Origin: Anaerolineae bacterium
GTDB lineage: Bacteria > Chloroflexota > Anaerolineae > DRVO01
Reading direction: 5' to 3'
DNA length: 32,461 nt
Assembly (NCBI GenBank): GCA_012719195.1
Contig: JAAYAV010000176.1
Span: forward strand, 1-32,461
Shown here: positions 15,711 through 23,529 of the stretch, piece by piece
How the letters are laid out: every line of letters begins with the position of its first letter
How positions within the stretch are numbered: the stretch's first letter is position 1
Position numbers and translations under genes: made by a program
The notes under the pieces: generated by a model
The model's input: the letters and a program-made list of their open reading frames with translations, nothing else
Told to the model about the DNA's origin: nothing
The model's database searches: none

Positions 15711-16883
15711 GTGACGGTACTGGCCGACGACCTGACGGGAGCGCTGGACACGGCCGTCCAGTTCGCCCGCGAGGACTCGCCGGTGACCGTTCTGTTGCGG
15801 CCGCACGAGGACGACGCCCGCGTGGTCGTGGCAGACACGGAGAGCCGCGGACTGAGCCCGGCAGCGGCCACCCGTTCCCTCCAGGGCTGGATCCCGCTTG
15901 CCCGGGGCCTGGTCTACAAGAAGATGGACTCCACTCTCCGCGGACCGTTCGCCGCCGAGGCGGAAGCGCTCGGCCGGGCGCTCGGGAAGCGAGGCGTCCT
16001 CGTAGCGCCGGCGTTCCCGCGGGCCGGGCGGACCGTGCGGCAGGGAGTGCTTCACGTGCACGGCATACCGGTTCACGAGACAGAAGCCGCCGCCGATCCT
16101 GGCTGCCCCATCACCGACAGCCGCGTGCGTGAGGCGGTGCGGCGGTACGTGCACAGCTGCTGTCACACCATCGGCCTCCCCACCGTTCGGGAGGGCGTGC
16201 AGGCGGTCACCTCAGCACTCGACGCGCTGAGCGGGTTCGCGGTCGCTGACGCCGAGACCGACGCTGACCTGGCCGTCCTCGCCAAAGCGCTAGTTGAGCG
16301 ATCCGACTGGCTGCCCTGCGGGTCCGCGGGACTAGCGGAGGCCCTGGCCGGCCGACTCGGCTTCGCCCGCTCGACTACTTCCATGGCGATTCCTCGACCG
16401 GCGGTGCTGGTGGTGGGCAGCGCTCATCCTGCCAGTCGCCGGCAGCTGGCCCGTGTCGCGGAGGCGCTCGACCTTGCGCCGGTTGTCGTGGGAGGCGAGC
16501 CCGAGGCAGAGCTTCTGGAGCGGGCCGACCGCAACTACCACCGCACGGGGGTTGCCCTGCTGGCACTGCCGGAGGGGCGCCTGGCGACCGCGGCGGCTGA
16601 GAGCGCGCGGACGGCATTGGCCCGCCTGGGGGCGGAACTGGTGGACAGGTGGCGGGCCGAGACCCTTTATGCCACCGGGGGAGAGACGCTGCTGGCGGTG
16701 CTGGAGGCGTTGGACGTGGCCGCTCTGCGGCCGCTCGCGGAGGTGGCTGCGGGCGTGGTGATCTCCGAGGCGCGGCCGGCCTCGGGCCGGGGACTGGCGG
16801 TCGTCAGCAAGGCCGGAGGTTTCGGCGACGACGACCTCCTGGTACGCTTGTTCGCCACCCTACCCGTGAACGGAACCGGTTAG
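15711..16883 (+). CDS. Four-carbon acid sugar kinase family protein (DUF1537)
   Basis: ATP-dependent kinase (390 aa) of the DUF1537 family, members of which phosphorylate D-threonate, D-erythronate or L-threonate. The N-terminus TVLADDLTGALDTAVQFA is the family's opening motif; VYKKMDSTLRGPFAAE and the C-terminal ATGGETLLAVLEAL and SKAGGFGDDDLL are the nucleotide-binding half. I start at GTG 15711, which places ADDLTG at the usual distance from the N-terminus; the open frame runs further upstream, and a CTG at 15684 with AGGAG before it is an alternative. The stop is 13 bases before a PdxA-family gene. Kinase plus PdxA2 is the established pair for D-threonate breakdown to dihydroxyacetone phosphate, so D-threonate 4-kinase is the likely role; substrate is inferred from context. 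Confidence 0.9.
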   Translation: MTVLADDLTGALDTAVQFAREDSPVTVLLRPHEDDARVVVADTESRGLSPAAATRSLQGWIPLARGLVYKKMDSTLRGPFAAEAEALGRALGKRGVLVAPAFPRAGRTVRQGVLHVHGIPVHETEAAADPGCPITDSRVREAVRRYVHSCCHTIGLPTVREGVQAVTSALDALSGFAVADAETDADLAVLAKALVERSDWLPCGSAGLAEALAGRLGFARSTTSMAIPRPAVLVVGSAHPASRRQLARVAEALDLAPVVVGGEPEAELLERADRNYHRTGVALLALPEGRLATAAAESARTALARLGAELVDRWRAETLYATGGETLLAVLEALDVAALRPLAEVAAGVVISEARPASGRGLAVVSKAGGFGDDDLLVRLFATLPVNGTG

Positions 16884-16896
16884 GAGAGGAGAGGCG

Positions 16897-17925
16897 ATGG
16901 TGCGACCAACGCTGTTTGTCACCGCGGGAGACCCAGCCGGAGTGGGGCCCGAGGTGGTCTGCAAGGCACTGCAACGGCTGAGAGACCAGGCACCGGCGCG
17001 ACTGGTGACGGTGGGGACGCGCGCCGTTATGGAGCGCGCGGCCCGATGGACGGCGACGACCATCGACTGGCGCGACTACGACCCCGCCGCCGACCCGGTC
17101 TGTGGCGGCATGGGCGACGCTGAGCTGCTGGACGTCCCTGTGCCGGGCGTCGAGTCGAGGCCGCCAGGTCAGCTCGACGTCCTCTGTGGCGAGGCGGCCT
17201 ATCGCTACATCGAGGCAGCGGTCGACCGCTGCCGCAGGGGTGAGGGGGCCGGCGTGGTCACCGCGCCCATCAACAAGGCGGCGGTGAATGCGGCCGGCTA
17301 CCCCTTCGCCGGGCACACCGAGATACTGGCGCACCTGCTGGGCGCGCAGGGGGTAGCCATGCTCCTCGCGACGCCGCGGCTTCGGGTGGCGCACGTCAGC
17401 ACGCATTGTTCCCTGGCAACGGCGATCGAGCGGGTGCGGCCCGAGCGCATCGTCCGTGTGGCCCGACTGCTGGCCGAAGCCCTGCGCCGGCTCGGCGTGG
17501 ACGAGCCCCACATCGCAGTGGCCGGCCTCAACCCACACGCCGGCGAGGGCGGCCTCTTCGGCGTAGACGAGCAGCAGTTCATCGTGCCGGCAGTGGAGGC
17601 CTTGAGGGCGGAGGGGCTGGCAGTGTCCGGCCCGGAGCCGCCCGACACTGTCTTTCGGCGTGCCTACGGGGGGCAGTTCGATGGAGTGGTGGCCATGTAC
17701 CATGATCAGGGCCACATCGCCGTCAAGATGCTCGGTTTCAGCGAGGGGGTGAACGTGACGCTGGGGCTTCCCATCGTGCGAACCTCGGTTGACCACGGCA
17801 CGGCCTTCGATATTGCCGGCAGCGGGCGAGCGGACGAGGGCAGCCTCTTGGCGGCCATAGATATGGCGGCGCGCTTGGTGCGGCCGCATACAGGACAAGA
17901 ACGCAGTAGCGAGGAGAGTCGCTAG
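16897..17925 (+). CDS. pdxA: PdxA-family 4-phosphate dehydrogenase (probable D-threonate-4-P dehydrogenase)
   Basis: 342-residue NAD- and metal-dependent decarboxylating dehydrogenase. Motifs are GDPAGVGPE (11-19), FAGHTE, HVSTHCS, GLNPHAGEGG, YHDQGHIAVK and the ending VNVTLGLPIVRTSVDHGTAF; the three metal histidines fall in HVSTH, NPHAGE and DHGTAF. It could be the vitamin B6 enzyme, but adjacency to a DUF1537 kinase (13 bases) argues for PdxA2, which oxidises and decarboxylates threonate-4-phosphate. GGAGAGGAGAGG gives a strong ribosome binding site. No other pyridoxine gene is in the window. Confidence 0.93.
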   Translation: MVRPTLFVTAGDPAGVGPEVVCKALQRLRDQAPARLVTVGTRAVMERAARWTATTIDWRDYDPAADPVCGGMGDAELLDVPVPGVESRPPGQLDVLCGEAAYRYIEAAVDRCRRGEGAGVVTAPINKAAVNAAGYPFAGHTEILAHLLGAQGVAMLLATPRLRVAHVSTHCSLATAIERVRPERIVRVARLLAEALRRLGVDEPHIAVAGLNPHAGEGGLFGVDEQQFIVPAVEALRAEGLAVSGPEPPDTVFRRAYGGQFDGVVAMYHDQGHIAVKMLGFSEGVNVTLGLPIVRTSVDHGTAFDIAGSGRADEGSLLAAIDMAARLVRPHTGQERSSEESR

Positions 17926-19059
17926 ATGGTAGGGCAGGTGCCTTGGAGGAACGACCTGGCCGGATGGCTCGAGCGGTTCTGGGACGAGAACTCGAAGTGC
18001 TGGGAGCCATTCAGCACCGACAAGCCCCGCGTACCCGTCTCGGTGGGTCTGAACGAGGACTGGGTGAAGTTCGAGGCGGGCGTCACCGACCACCGGCGTT
18101 TCCACACCGACTTCGAGTACCAGCAGGCCATGCGGGCCCGGGCGGCCGAGGTGGCTAAGCGGGAGCTGGGTGTGACTCTGGGGCCGGCCATCAACCTGGG
18201 TTCGGTGACGAACACCTCCATCTACGGGGGTGAGGTGGTCTACCCCGACAACGCCGGTCCCTGGCTCTTGGAGAGTATTGAGGACCCGGTCCACGATGTG
18301 CCCGCGCTCATCCGGCGCCTGGGCAGGCAGGACATCCTCAAGGCGGGCGTCAACCCCATCGTCCTGGAGTGGCGACAGCGCATTCTGGAGGAGTACGGGG
18401 TCGACATAAAGCTGGGGACGGGCTGCCACGGCTTGGCCACCCTGGGGTCCATCATCTGTGGCACCACCAACTTCATCTACTGGCTATACGACTATCCCGA
18501 CCAGATGGATGCCCTGATGCAGCTCTTCTACGAGACCAACCTGGAGTATATGGTCCGCCTCCGTGAGGTGACCGGGGCTTCCATGGAGGGCATGGGTATG
18601 GGCAACGACAACGTGGCCTTCCTTACTCCCACCCTCTACCGCAAGTTCTGCTTGGAGCGTGAGCGTGCCTGGTACGACCACTTCAGCTCGCCCGGCGACG
18701 GTCGACGCAACTTCCACAGCGACAGCGAGAACTCCCACATGCTGGACGTGCTGGCCGAACTCGATCTGAGCCACGTCAATCTGGGTCCGACGGTGGATCC
18801 GCAGTTGATTCGCGCCAAGATGCCCAAGGCGGTCATTCAGGGCCAGGTACCGCCTTTCCTGCTGCGCGAGGGTACGCCGGAGCAGGTCCTGGCGCGCTGC
18901 CGCGAAGACATCAACAAGGTAGCCGGAGAAGGCGGCCTAGTGCTGGACTCGGCAGGCAGCATCAACGACGGCACCCCGCACGAAAACGTGCGCGCCATGA
19001 TGCTGGCAGCCGAGCTCTACGGTCGCTACAAGGACGGCAAGCACGTGGTTGTGGAGTAG
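17926..19059 (+). CDS. Uroporphyrinogen decarboxylase (URO-D) family protein
   Basis: 377-residue URO-D-superfamily protein, third gene of the acid-sugar operon: its ATG follows the pdxA TAG with no intervening base, and GAGGAG lies just before. Landmarks are a conserved GTGCHGLATLGSIICGTTNF segment, GASMEGMGMGNDNVAFLTP followed by LYRKFCLERERAW, SHVNLGPTVDPQLIRAKMP, VIQGQVPPFLLREGTPEQV and the C-terminal GTPHENVRAMM, which match the barrel strands of the family. It differs strongly from the homologue at 4558. Chemistry is unknown; the HemE catalytic N-terminal Arg signature is not seen, so a lyase- or methyltransferase-like step on a sugar acid is possible. Start chosen on spacing; no better ATG follows nearby. 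Confidence 0.85.
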   Translation: MVGQVPWRNDLAGWLERFWDENSKCWEPFSTDKPRVPVSVGLNEDWVKFEAGVTDHRRFHTDFEYQQAMRARAAEVAKRELGVTLGPAINLGSVTNTSIYGGEVVYPDNAGPWLLESIEDPVHDVPALIRRLGRQDILKAGVNPIVLEWRQRILEEYGVDIKLGTGCHGLATLGSIICGTTNFIYWLYDYPDQMDALMQLFYETNLEYMVRLREVTGASMEGMGMGNDNVAFLTPTLYRKFCLERERAWYDHFSSPGDGRRNFHSDSENSHMLDVLAELDLSHVNLGPTVDPQLIRAKMPKAVIQGQVPPFLLREGTPEQVLARCREDINKVAGEGGLVLDSAGSINDGTPHENVRAMMLAAELYGRYKDGKHVVVE

Positions 19060-19150
19060 GTGCGGGGGGCCTCCAGCAGAGCTCGCTGCCCCTTGAGGGG
19101 CCCGTCTGCCTTGAAGGAGGGGTCGGTCCGGGCCGCCATCGATGACGCTG

Positions 19151-19180
19151 ATGGCGGGGAGTTGGCCCCTCGATCGCCAT
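19151..19180 (+). promoter_or_regulatory. Inverted repeat upstream of the hydrogenase promoter
   Basis: ATGGCG (19151-19156) and CGCCAT (19175-19180) form perfect 6-bp arms centred about 65 bases before the predicted transcription start, a common activator position. The remainder of the 213-base gap holds a short GCCCC-TTGA-GGGGC hairpin (19088-19101) after the previous gene. Confidence 0.3.
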
Positions 19181-19197
19181 TTCCGCGCTGGCGCGCT

Positions 19198-19224
19198 TTG
19201 CAGCCGAGTCGATATGACTATAAT
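19198..19224 (+). promoter_or_regulatory. Promoter of the [NiFe] hydrogenase operon
   Basis: A perfect TATAAT -10 at 19219-19224 stands in a locally AT-richer stretch 49 bases before the small-subunit ATG. The -35 is weak: TTGCAG at 19198-19203 with a short 15-base spacer, suggesting activator dependence. Confidence 0.5.
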
Positions 19225-19272
19225 GACACACTGTTGTTAGCGCCCTTACGAGAAAAGGGGGGGTTACCACCT

Positions 19273-20535
19273 ATGGAGGGCAAACAGAGGATACCGGACG
19301 CACTTCAGTCTCACGCAGTATCCCGCCGCGATTTTCTCCGCTTCTGCACCGCAATGTCCGCCGCGCTGGCACTTCCCGCCGAAAGCGAACAGCTGATCGT
19401 CCACGCCCTGGAGAGCGCCGATCGGCTGCCCGTTATCTGGCTGCACGCCCAGGAGTGCACCGGCGACAGCGAGAGCCTGCTGCGCTCCGGTGACCCGGAC
19501 ATCACCGACATCCTCCTGGACGTCGTGTCTCTGGAGTACCACGACACCGTCATGGTTGACTCCGGACTACACGCCGAAGAGAAGATGCACGCGGCGATGG
19601 AGCGGTATGGCGGCGGCTATGTGTTGGTGGTGGAGGGCTCAATCCCCACCGGGGAGAACGCGCACTACTGCATCGTCGGTGGGCGGACCATGGAGCAGAT
19701 TCTGCTGGAGGCGGCCGAGGGCGCGGCTGCCATCGTCTGCGTTGGAGCCTGCGCCGCCTGGGGCGGATGGCCGTCCTCTCGGCCCAACCCCACCGGCGCC
19801 AAGGGCGTATCCAGCATCGTCCAGGGCAAGCCCATCATCAACCTGACCGGGTGTCCTCACAACGGTCAGGTCTTCGCCGCCACCATAGTGCACTACCTCA
19901 CCTTCGGCCGCTTGCCCGACACCGACTCCGTCGGCCGGCCGCTCTTCGCGCATGGCAAGCGCATCCACGACAACTGTGAGCGACGGGCTCACTTCGACGC
20001 TGGGCAGTTCGTGGAGCACTGGGGCGACGAGGGCCACCGCCTCGGCTGGTGCCTGTACAAGATGGGCTGCAAGGGGCCGCAGGCGTACTACAACTGCCCC
20101 ACCATCCGCTGGAACGACGGAACCAGCTGGCCGGTCATGGCCGGTCACGGCTGCATCGCCTGTGCCTCGGTCAACTTCTGGGATGACATGACTCCCTTCT
20201 ACAAGCGTCTGCCCGACGTCAACGTCATTGGGGTGGAGGACACCATCGACCGGCTGGGTGTCGGTGCGATGGCACTCACCCTGGGCGCGATCGCGCTGCA
20301 CGCCGTGGGCACTTCGTTCTGGAAGCGTAGGCGCTCGGTGTCGGAAGCCGCCGCCTCGGACAGCCACCAGGCCGCGGATATGCTTCCACCGGCCTATCCA
20401 AACGACGTGAACGCGGTGCCTCCAGTCCAGTCGGAGCCGGATGCCGGAAACACGGCCTTCTCGGATGTTGTCGACGAGGAAGGCCCGAGCCAGACCGCCG
20501 CTGACGACAGCCCCCGTGGGGAACAGGAGAGCTGA
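19273..20535 (+). CDS. [NiFe] hydrogenase small subunit, Tat-exported, 3Cys-1Asp proximal site
   Basis: Electron-transfer subunit (420 aa) of a membrane-bound uptake-type hydrogenase. The Tat motif SRRDFLR is at 17-23. The proximal-cluster motif reads ECTGDSES: C62 is present but D65 replaces the usual second cysteine; C160 (GACAAWGG) and C194 (GCPHN) complete the site. Distal ligands H232, C235, C260, C266 and medial ligands C275, C294, C297 are conserved. A C-terminal membrane helix (about 329-350) and KRRR stop-transfer are followed by an unusual ~65-residue acidic, Ser/Pro-rich tail. ATG 19273 is chosen because it leads directly into the signal peptide; a G7 tract precedes it at rather long spacing. 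The stop overlaps the large-subunit start (TGATG). The cluster-binding body matches periplasm-facing group 1 enzymes. Confidence 0.94.
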   Translation: MEGKQRIPDALQSHAVSRRDFLRFCTAMSAALALPAESEQLIVHALESADRLPVIWLHAQECTGDSESLLRSGDPDITDILLDVVSLEYHDTVMVDSGLHAEEKMHAAMERYGGGYVLVVEGSIPTGENAHYCIVGGRTMEQILLEAAEGAAAIVCVGACAAWGGWPSSRPNPTGAKGVSSIVQGKPIINLTGCPHNGQVFAATIVHYLTFGRLPDTDSVGRPLFAHGKRIHDNCERRAHFDAGQFVEHWGDEGHRLGWCLYKMGCKGPQAYYNCPTIRWNDGTSWPVMAGHGCIACASVNFWDDMTPFYKRLPDVNVIGVEDTIDRLGVGAMALTLGAIALHAVGTSFWKRRRSVSEAAASDSHQAADMLPPAYPNDVNAVPPVQSEPDAGNTAFSDVVDEEGPSQTAADDSPRGEQES

Positions 20536-22247
20536 TGGCCGAGCGTTTGGTACTAGACCCGGTAACCAGGATCGAGGGACATCTGCGCATAGAGGCTTCG
20601 GTTGGAGACGGTCAGGTGACCGAGGCTTGGGCTTCAGGTACCATGTTCCGGGGGATGGAGTTGGTGCTGCAGGGCAGGGACCCGCGTGACGCCTGGCTTT
20701 TCACACAGCGCATCTGCGGCGTCTGCACAACCGTCCACGCGCTGGCATCGGTACGGGCGGTGGAAGACGCCTTGGGCATCACCATCCCGCCCAATGCTCG
20801 GCTGATTCGCCACCTCATCGCCGCCGCTCAGAACGTCCATGACCACGTGATCCACTTCTACATCCTGCATGCCCTGGATTGGGTGGACGTGTCCAGCGCC
20901 CTCGCGGCCGATCCGGAGGCCACGGCTGCCCTTTCGCGCTCCATTACCGACTGGGACCGCTCCGGCGTGGAGCACTTCGCGGCGGTGCAGCAGCGAGTAC
21001 AGAAACTGGTAGACAGCGGACAGCCCGGCTTCCTGGGCAGCGCCTACTGGGGCCACCCTGCGTATCGGCTGCCGCCGGAGGCCAACCTCCTGGCGGTCTC
21101 GCACTACCTGGACGCCTTGGAGTTTCAGCGTCGCTACATTCGCCTGCACGCGATCCTCGGAGCTAAGAACCCCCACATCCAGACGCTGCTTGTCGGCGGT
21201 GTGGCGCATCCGGTGGACCCCAACAGCCAGAATGCCCTCAACGCCGACGAGCTCGGGTTCATCGCCTCCCTGGCTGAGGACGGTCTGGACTTCGTTCGCC
21301 GCGTCTACATCCCTGATCTGCTGCTAGTTGCTCCGTTCTACAAGGAGTGGGCCGGCATCGGCGCGGGGGTGGGGAACTACCTGAGCTATGGCGACTTCGC
21401 TCTCGAGGACTTTGTCGGATCCGACTCGGTCTTCCTGCCGGCGGGCCGGATCGTCAATCGGGACCTGTCCCAGGTCCTCCCGGTGGACATGGGGCAGGTG
21501 AGCGAGTACGTCACGCGCTCCTGGTACGACTACGCCGAGGGTGATGCCGCCGCGGTGCACCCTTCGGTGGGAGAGACGCGCCCGCACTACACCGGCCCCG
21601 AGGCTCCCTACAGCTACCTGAACGTGGACGAGAAGTACTCGTGGATCAAAGCGCCGCGGTATGAAGACGTCCCCTACGAAGTCGGCCCCTTGGCCCGCAT
21701 GTTGGTCGCCTACGCTTCCGGCCACCAGCGGGTGCGAGAACTCGTCGACCTGGTGCTAAGTACGCTGGAGGTGGGCCCGGAGGCCCTGTTCTCCACCCTG
21801 GGCCGCACGGCAGCGCGCGGCATCGAGGCGCTCCTGATGGCGGAGAAGATGGGCGACTGGGTCAATGAGCTGGCGGCAAACGTGGGGGCGGGTGACCTGC
21901 GAATCCACGCGGGCAGCCAGTGGGACCCCTCGACCTGGCCCAAGGAGGCGGTGGGCTTCGGCAGTCACGAGGCGCCGCGCGGCGCCCTCGGACACTGGGT
22001 GCGCATCGCCGACGGCAAGATCGCCAACTACCAGTGCGTGGTTCCCACCACCTGGAACGCCTCTCCCCGAGACGCTCAGGGCCAGCCCGGGCCATACGAG
22101 CTGTCGCTAGTCGGTACTCCCTTGGCCGACCCGGAGAGACCCCTGGAGATCCTGCGCACCATTCACTCCTTCGACCCCTGCCTCGCCTGCGCCGTCCACC
22201 TCCTGGACGCGACGGGCAAGGTAGTGGCGAAGGTGACGACGCAGTAG
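20535..22247 (+). CDS. [NiFe] hydrogenase large subunit
   Basis: Catalytic subunit (570 aa) carrying the NiFe(CN)2CO centre. The L1 motif RICGVCTTVHALASVRAVE (C61, C64) and L2 motif DPCLACAVH (C549, C552, H555) supply the four cysteines. A 15-residue C-terminal extension after H555 is the peptide removed by the maturation protease encoded two genes downstream. DPVTRIEGH at 8-16 is the usual N-terminal signature. L1 and L2 look like classical membrane-bound group 1 enzymes rather than the actinobacterial-type. It has no export signal of its own and should ride with the small subunit through Tat. No hyp accessory genes (HypA-F) are in the window. Confidence 0.97.
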   Translation: MAERLVLDPVTRIEGHLRIEASVGDGQVTEAWASGTMFRGMELVLQGRDPRDAWLFTQRICGVCTTVHALASVRAVEDALGITIPPNARLIRHLIAAAQNVHDHVIHFYILHALDWVDVSSALAADPEATAALSRSITDWDRSGVEHFAAVQQRVQKLVDSGQPGFLGSAYWGHPAYRLPPEANLLAVSHYLDALEFQRRYIRLHAILGAKNPHIQTLLVGGVAHPVDPNSQNALNADELGFIASLAEDGLDFVRRVYIPDLLLVAPFYKEWAGIGAGVGNYLSYGDFALEDFVGSDSVFLPAGRIVNRDLSQVLPVDMGQVSEYVTRSWYDYAEGDAAAVHPSVGETRPHYTGPEAPYSYLNVDEKYSWIKAPRYEDVPYEVGPLARMLVAYASGHQRVRELVDLVLSTLEVGPEALFSTLGRTAARGIEALLMAEKMGDWVNELAANVGAGDLRIHAGSQWDPSTWPKEAVGFGSHEAPRGALGHWVRIADGKIANYQCVVPTTWNASPRDAQGQPGPYELSLVGTPLADPERPLEILRTIHSFDPCLACAVHLLDATGKVVAKVTTQ

Positions 22248-22267
22248 AGCGGGCCTAGGAGAGAGTC

Positions 22268-22987
22268 ATGTCAACCCAGGAGAAGCAGCTCTACCGGCGC
22301 CACTACGTGTGGGAGTGGCCGGTGCGGGTGTGGCACTGGTCCCACTTCGTGGCCATGGTGCTGCTGTGCGTCACCGGCTACTTCATCGGCAACCCGTTCA
22401 TGGTGCCCAGCGCCAACCCGTTCGACCCGGCACTGACCAGCCAAGCGCTCGGCGTGATGGCGGCCAACCGACTGGTGCATTTCGTCTCCGCCATTGTGCT
22501 CTCGATGTGCGTACTGCTGCGGCTCTACTGGTTCGTGGCCGGCAACCGCTACAGCCGCTTCAGCACCTGGTTCCCGTTCCTCGGCCGCGCCCAGGCGATC
22601 AACTCGCTCCAGCTGATCCGGCAGCAGCTACGGTACTACCTCTTCCTGCGGCGCGACCCGCCGCATGGCGCCGGCCACAACCCCATGGCGGCCATAGCCT
22701 ACGGACTGATGCTGCTGGCGCTGATAGTCGAGACGGTCACCGGCTGGGCGCTGTACGGGCTCAGCTCGCCCACCGGCGTGTTTTGGAAGCTGGGCGGATG
22801 GTTGTTCAGCATCCTGTCGAATCAGACCGTTCGTAGTGTGCACCATGTCACCATGTACGCCTTGGCGATATTCTTCTTCGTGCACCTCTACCTGGCCATT
22901 CGCGACGACAACCTGAGCGAGCTGGGCACCATGAGTAGCATGTTCAGCGGGCACAAGTTCTGGCCCGCCGACGACGGCGACGATTGA
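22268..22987 (+). CDS. cybH: Ni/Fe-hydrogenase b-type cytochrome subunit
   Basis: Four-helix dihaem cytochrome b (239 aa) that anchors the hydrogenase and passes electrons to the quinone pool. Hydrophobic helices lie at about 26-42, 66-91, 141-163 and 194-211. Candidate haem-ligand histidines are H23/H26, H71, H192/H193 and H206, as in HyaC. The opening YVWEWPVRVWHWSHF is typical of the family. AGGAGAG lies 7 bases before the ATG, and 20 bases separate it from the large subunit. Its stop overlaps the protease start (TTGA). Confidence 0.94.
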   Translation: MSTQEKQLYRRHYVWEWPVRVWHWSHFVAMVLLCVTGYFIGNPFMVPSANPFDPALTSQALGVMAANRLVHFVSAIVLSMCVLLRLYWFVAGNRYSRFSTWFPFLGRAQAINSLQLIRQQLRYYLFLRRDPPHGAGHNPMAAIAYGLMLLALIVETVTGWALYGLSSPTGVFWKLGGWLFSILSNQTVRSVHHVTMYALAIFFFVHLYLAIRDDNLSELGTMSSMFSGHKFWPADDGDD

Positions 22988-23529
22988 CCGGGGCCGGGGA
23001 CACTCTCGTACTCGGGATCGGCAACGTGCTCCTGGCCGACGAGGGGGTCGGCGTCCACGTGGCGACACTGCTCGAGGGCCGGCTGGCGGGCGTACCGGGG
23101 CTGTCGGTGCTGGACGGTGGCACCCTGGGGCTGGAACTGCTGGGGCCCATCGAGGACGCCCAGCAGCTGATCGTTGTAGACTGCATGAGGGCAGGCCGGG
23201 CCGCCGGGTCGGTTACGGTGCTCCGCGACCGCGAGGCCACCGAGTGGACCACCGGCCGGGTAACGGCGCACGACCTCGGTCTGCCCAGCGTCTTCGCTCT
23301 GGCACAGCTACGCGGTTGGCAGCCCCGGCGCGTGGCAGTGGTGGGGGTGGAGCCGGATCGCCTCGAGCCGAGCCTGTCGCTGAGTCCGCCGGTGGAGCGC
23401 GGGGCTCTAGAGGCGGCGGAGCAAGTGATGGACCTGCTTCGCCAGTGGGAGGTGCTCTCGCCGAAACCGGCCGATAGGCTCAGGAATGGGCCGGCAACAC
23501 CAGCTGCGCCACCCCTTGGCGACCGCTGA
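22984..23529 (+). CDS. Hydrogenase maturation protease (HyaD/HybD type)
   Basis: Nickel-dependent endopeptidase (181 aa) that removes the C-terminal peptide of the large subunit after metal insertion. GIGNVLLADEGVGVH (11-25) holds the first nickel ligand E20; D66 (VVDCMRAG) and H96 (AHDLGL) complete the HybD triad. The TTG start overlaps the cytochrome stop by 4 bases, so translational coupling is likely and no other start fits. The last ~30 residues are Pro/Ala-rich and not conserved. Its last 50 bases overlap the 3' end of the convergent DUF89 gene. Confidence 0.93.
   Translation: MTGAGDTLVLGIGNVLLADEGVGVHVATLLEGRLAGVPGLSVLDGGTLGLELLGPIEDAQQLIVVDCMRAGRAAGSVTVLRDREATEWTTGRVTAHDLGLPSVFALAQLRGWQPRRVAVVGVEPDRLEPSLSLSPPVERGALEAAEQVMDLLRQWEVLSPKPADRLRNGPATPAAPPLGDR

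Noticed and set aside
16804..18429. Long minus-strand frame opposite pdxA and the URO-D gene
   Set aside because: His/Arg-rich shadow without recognisable motifs; the plus-strand genes are unmistakable.
19060..19272. Open frame extending upstream of the hydrogenase small subunit
   Set aside because: It would cover the promoter and place 71 unrelated residues before the Tat signal; no family member has this.
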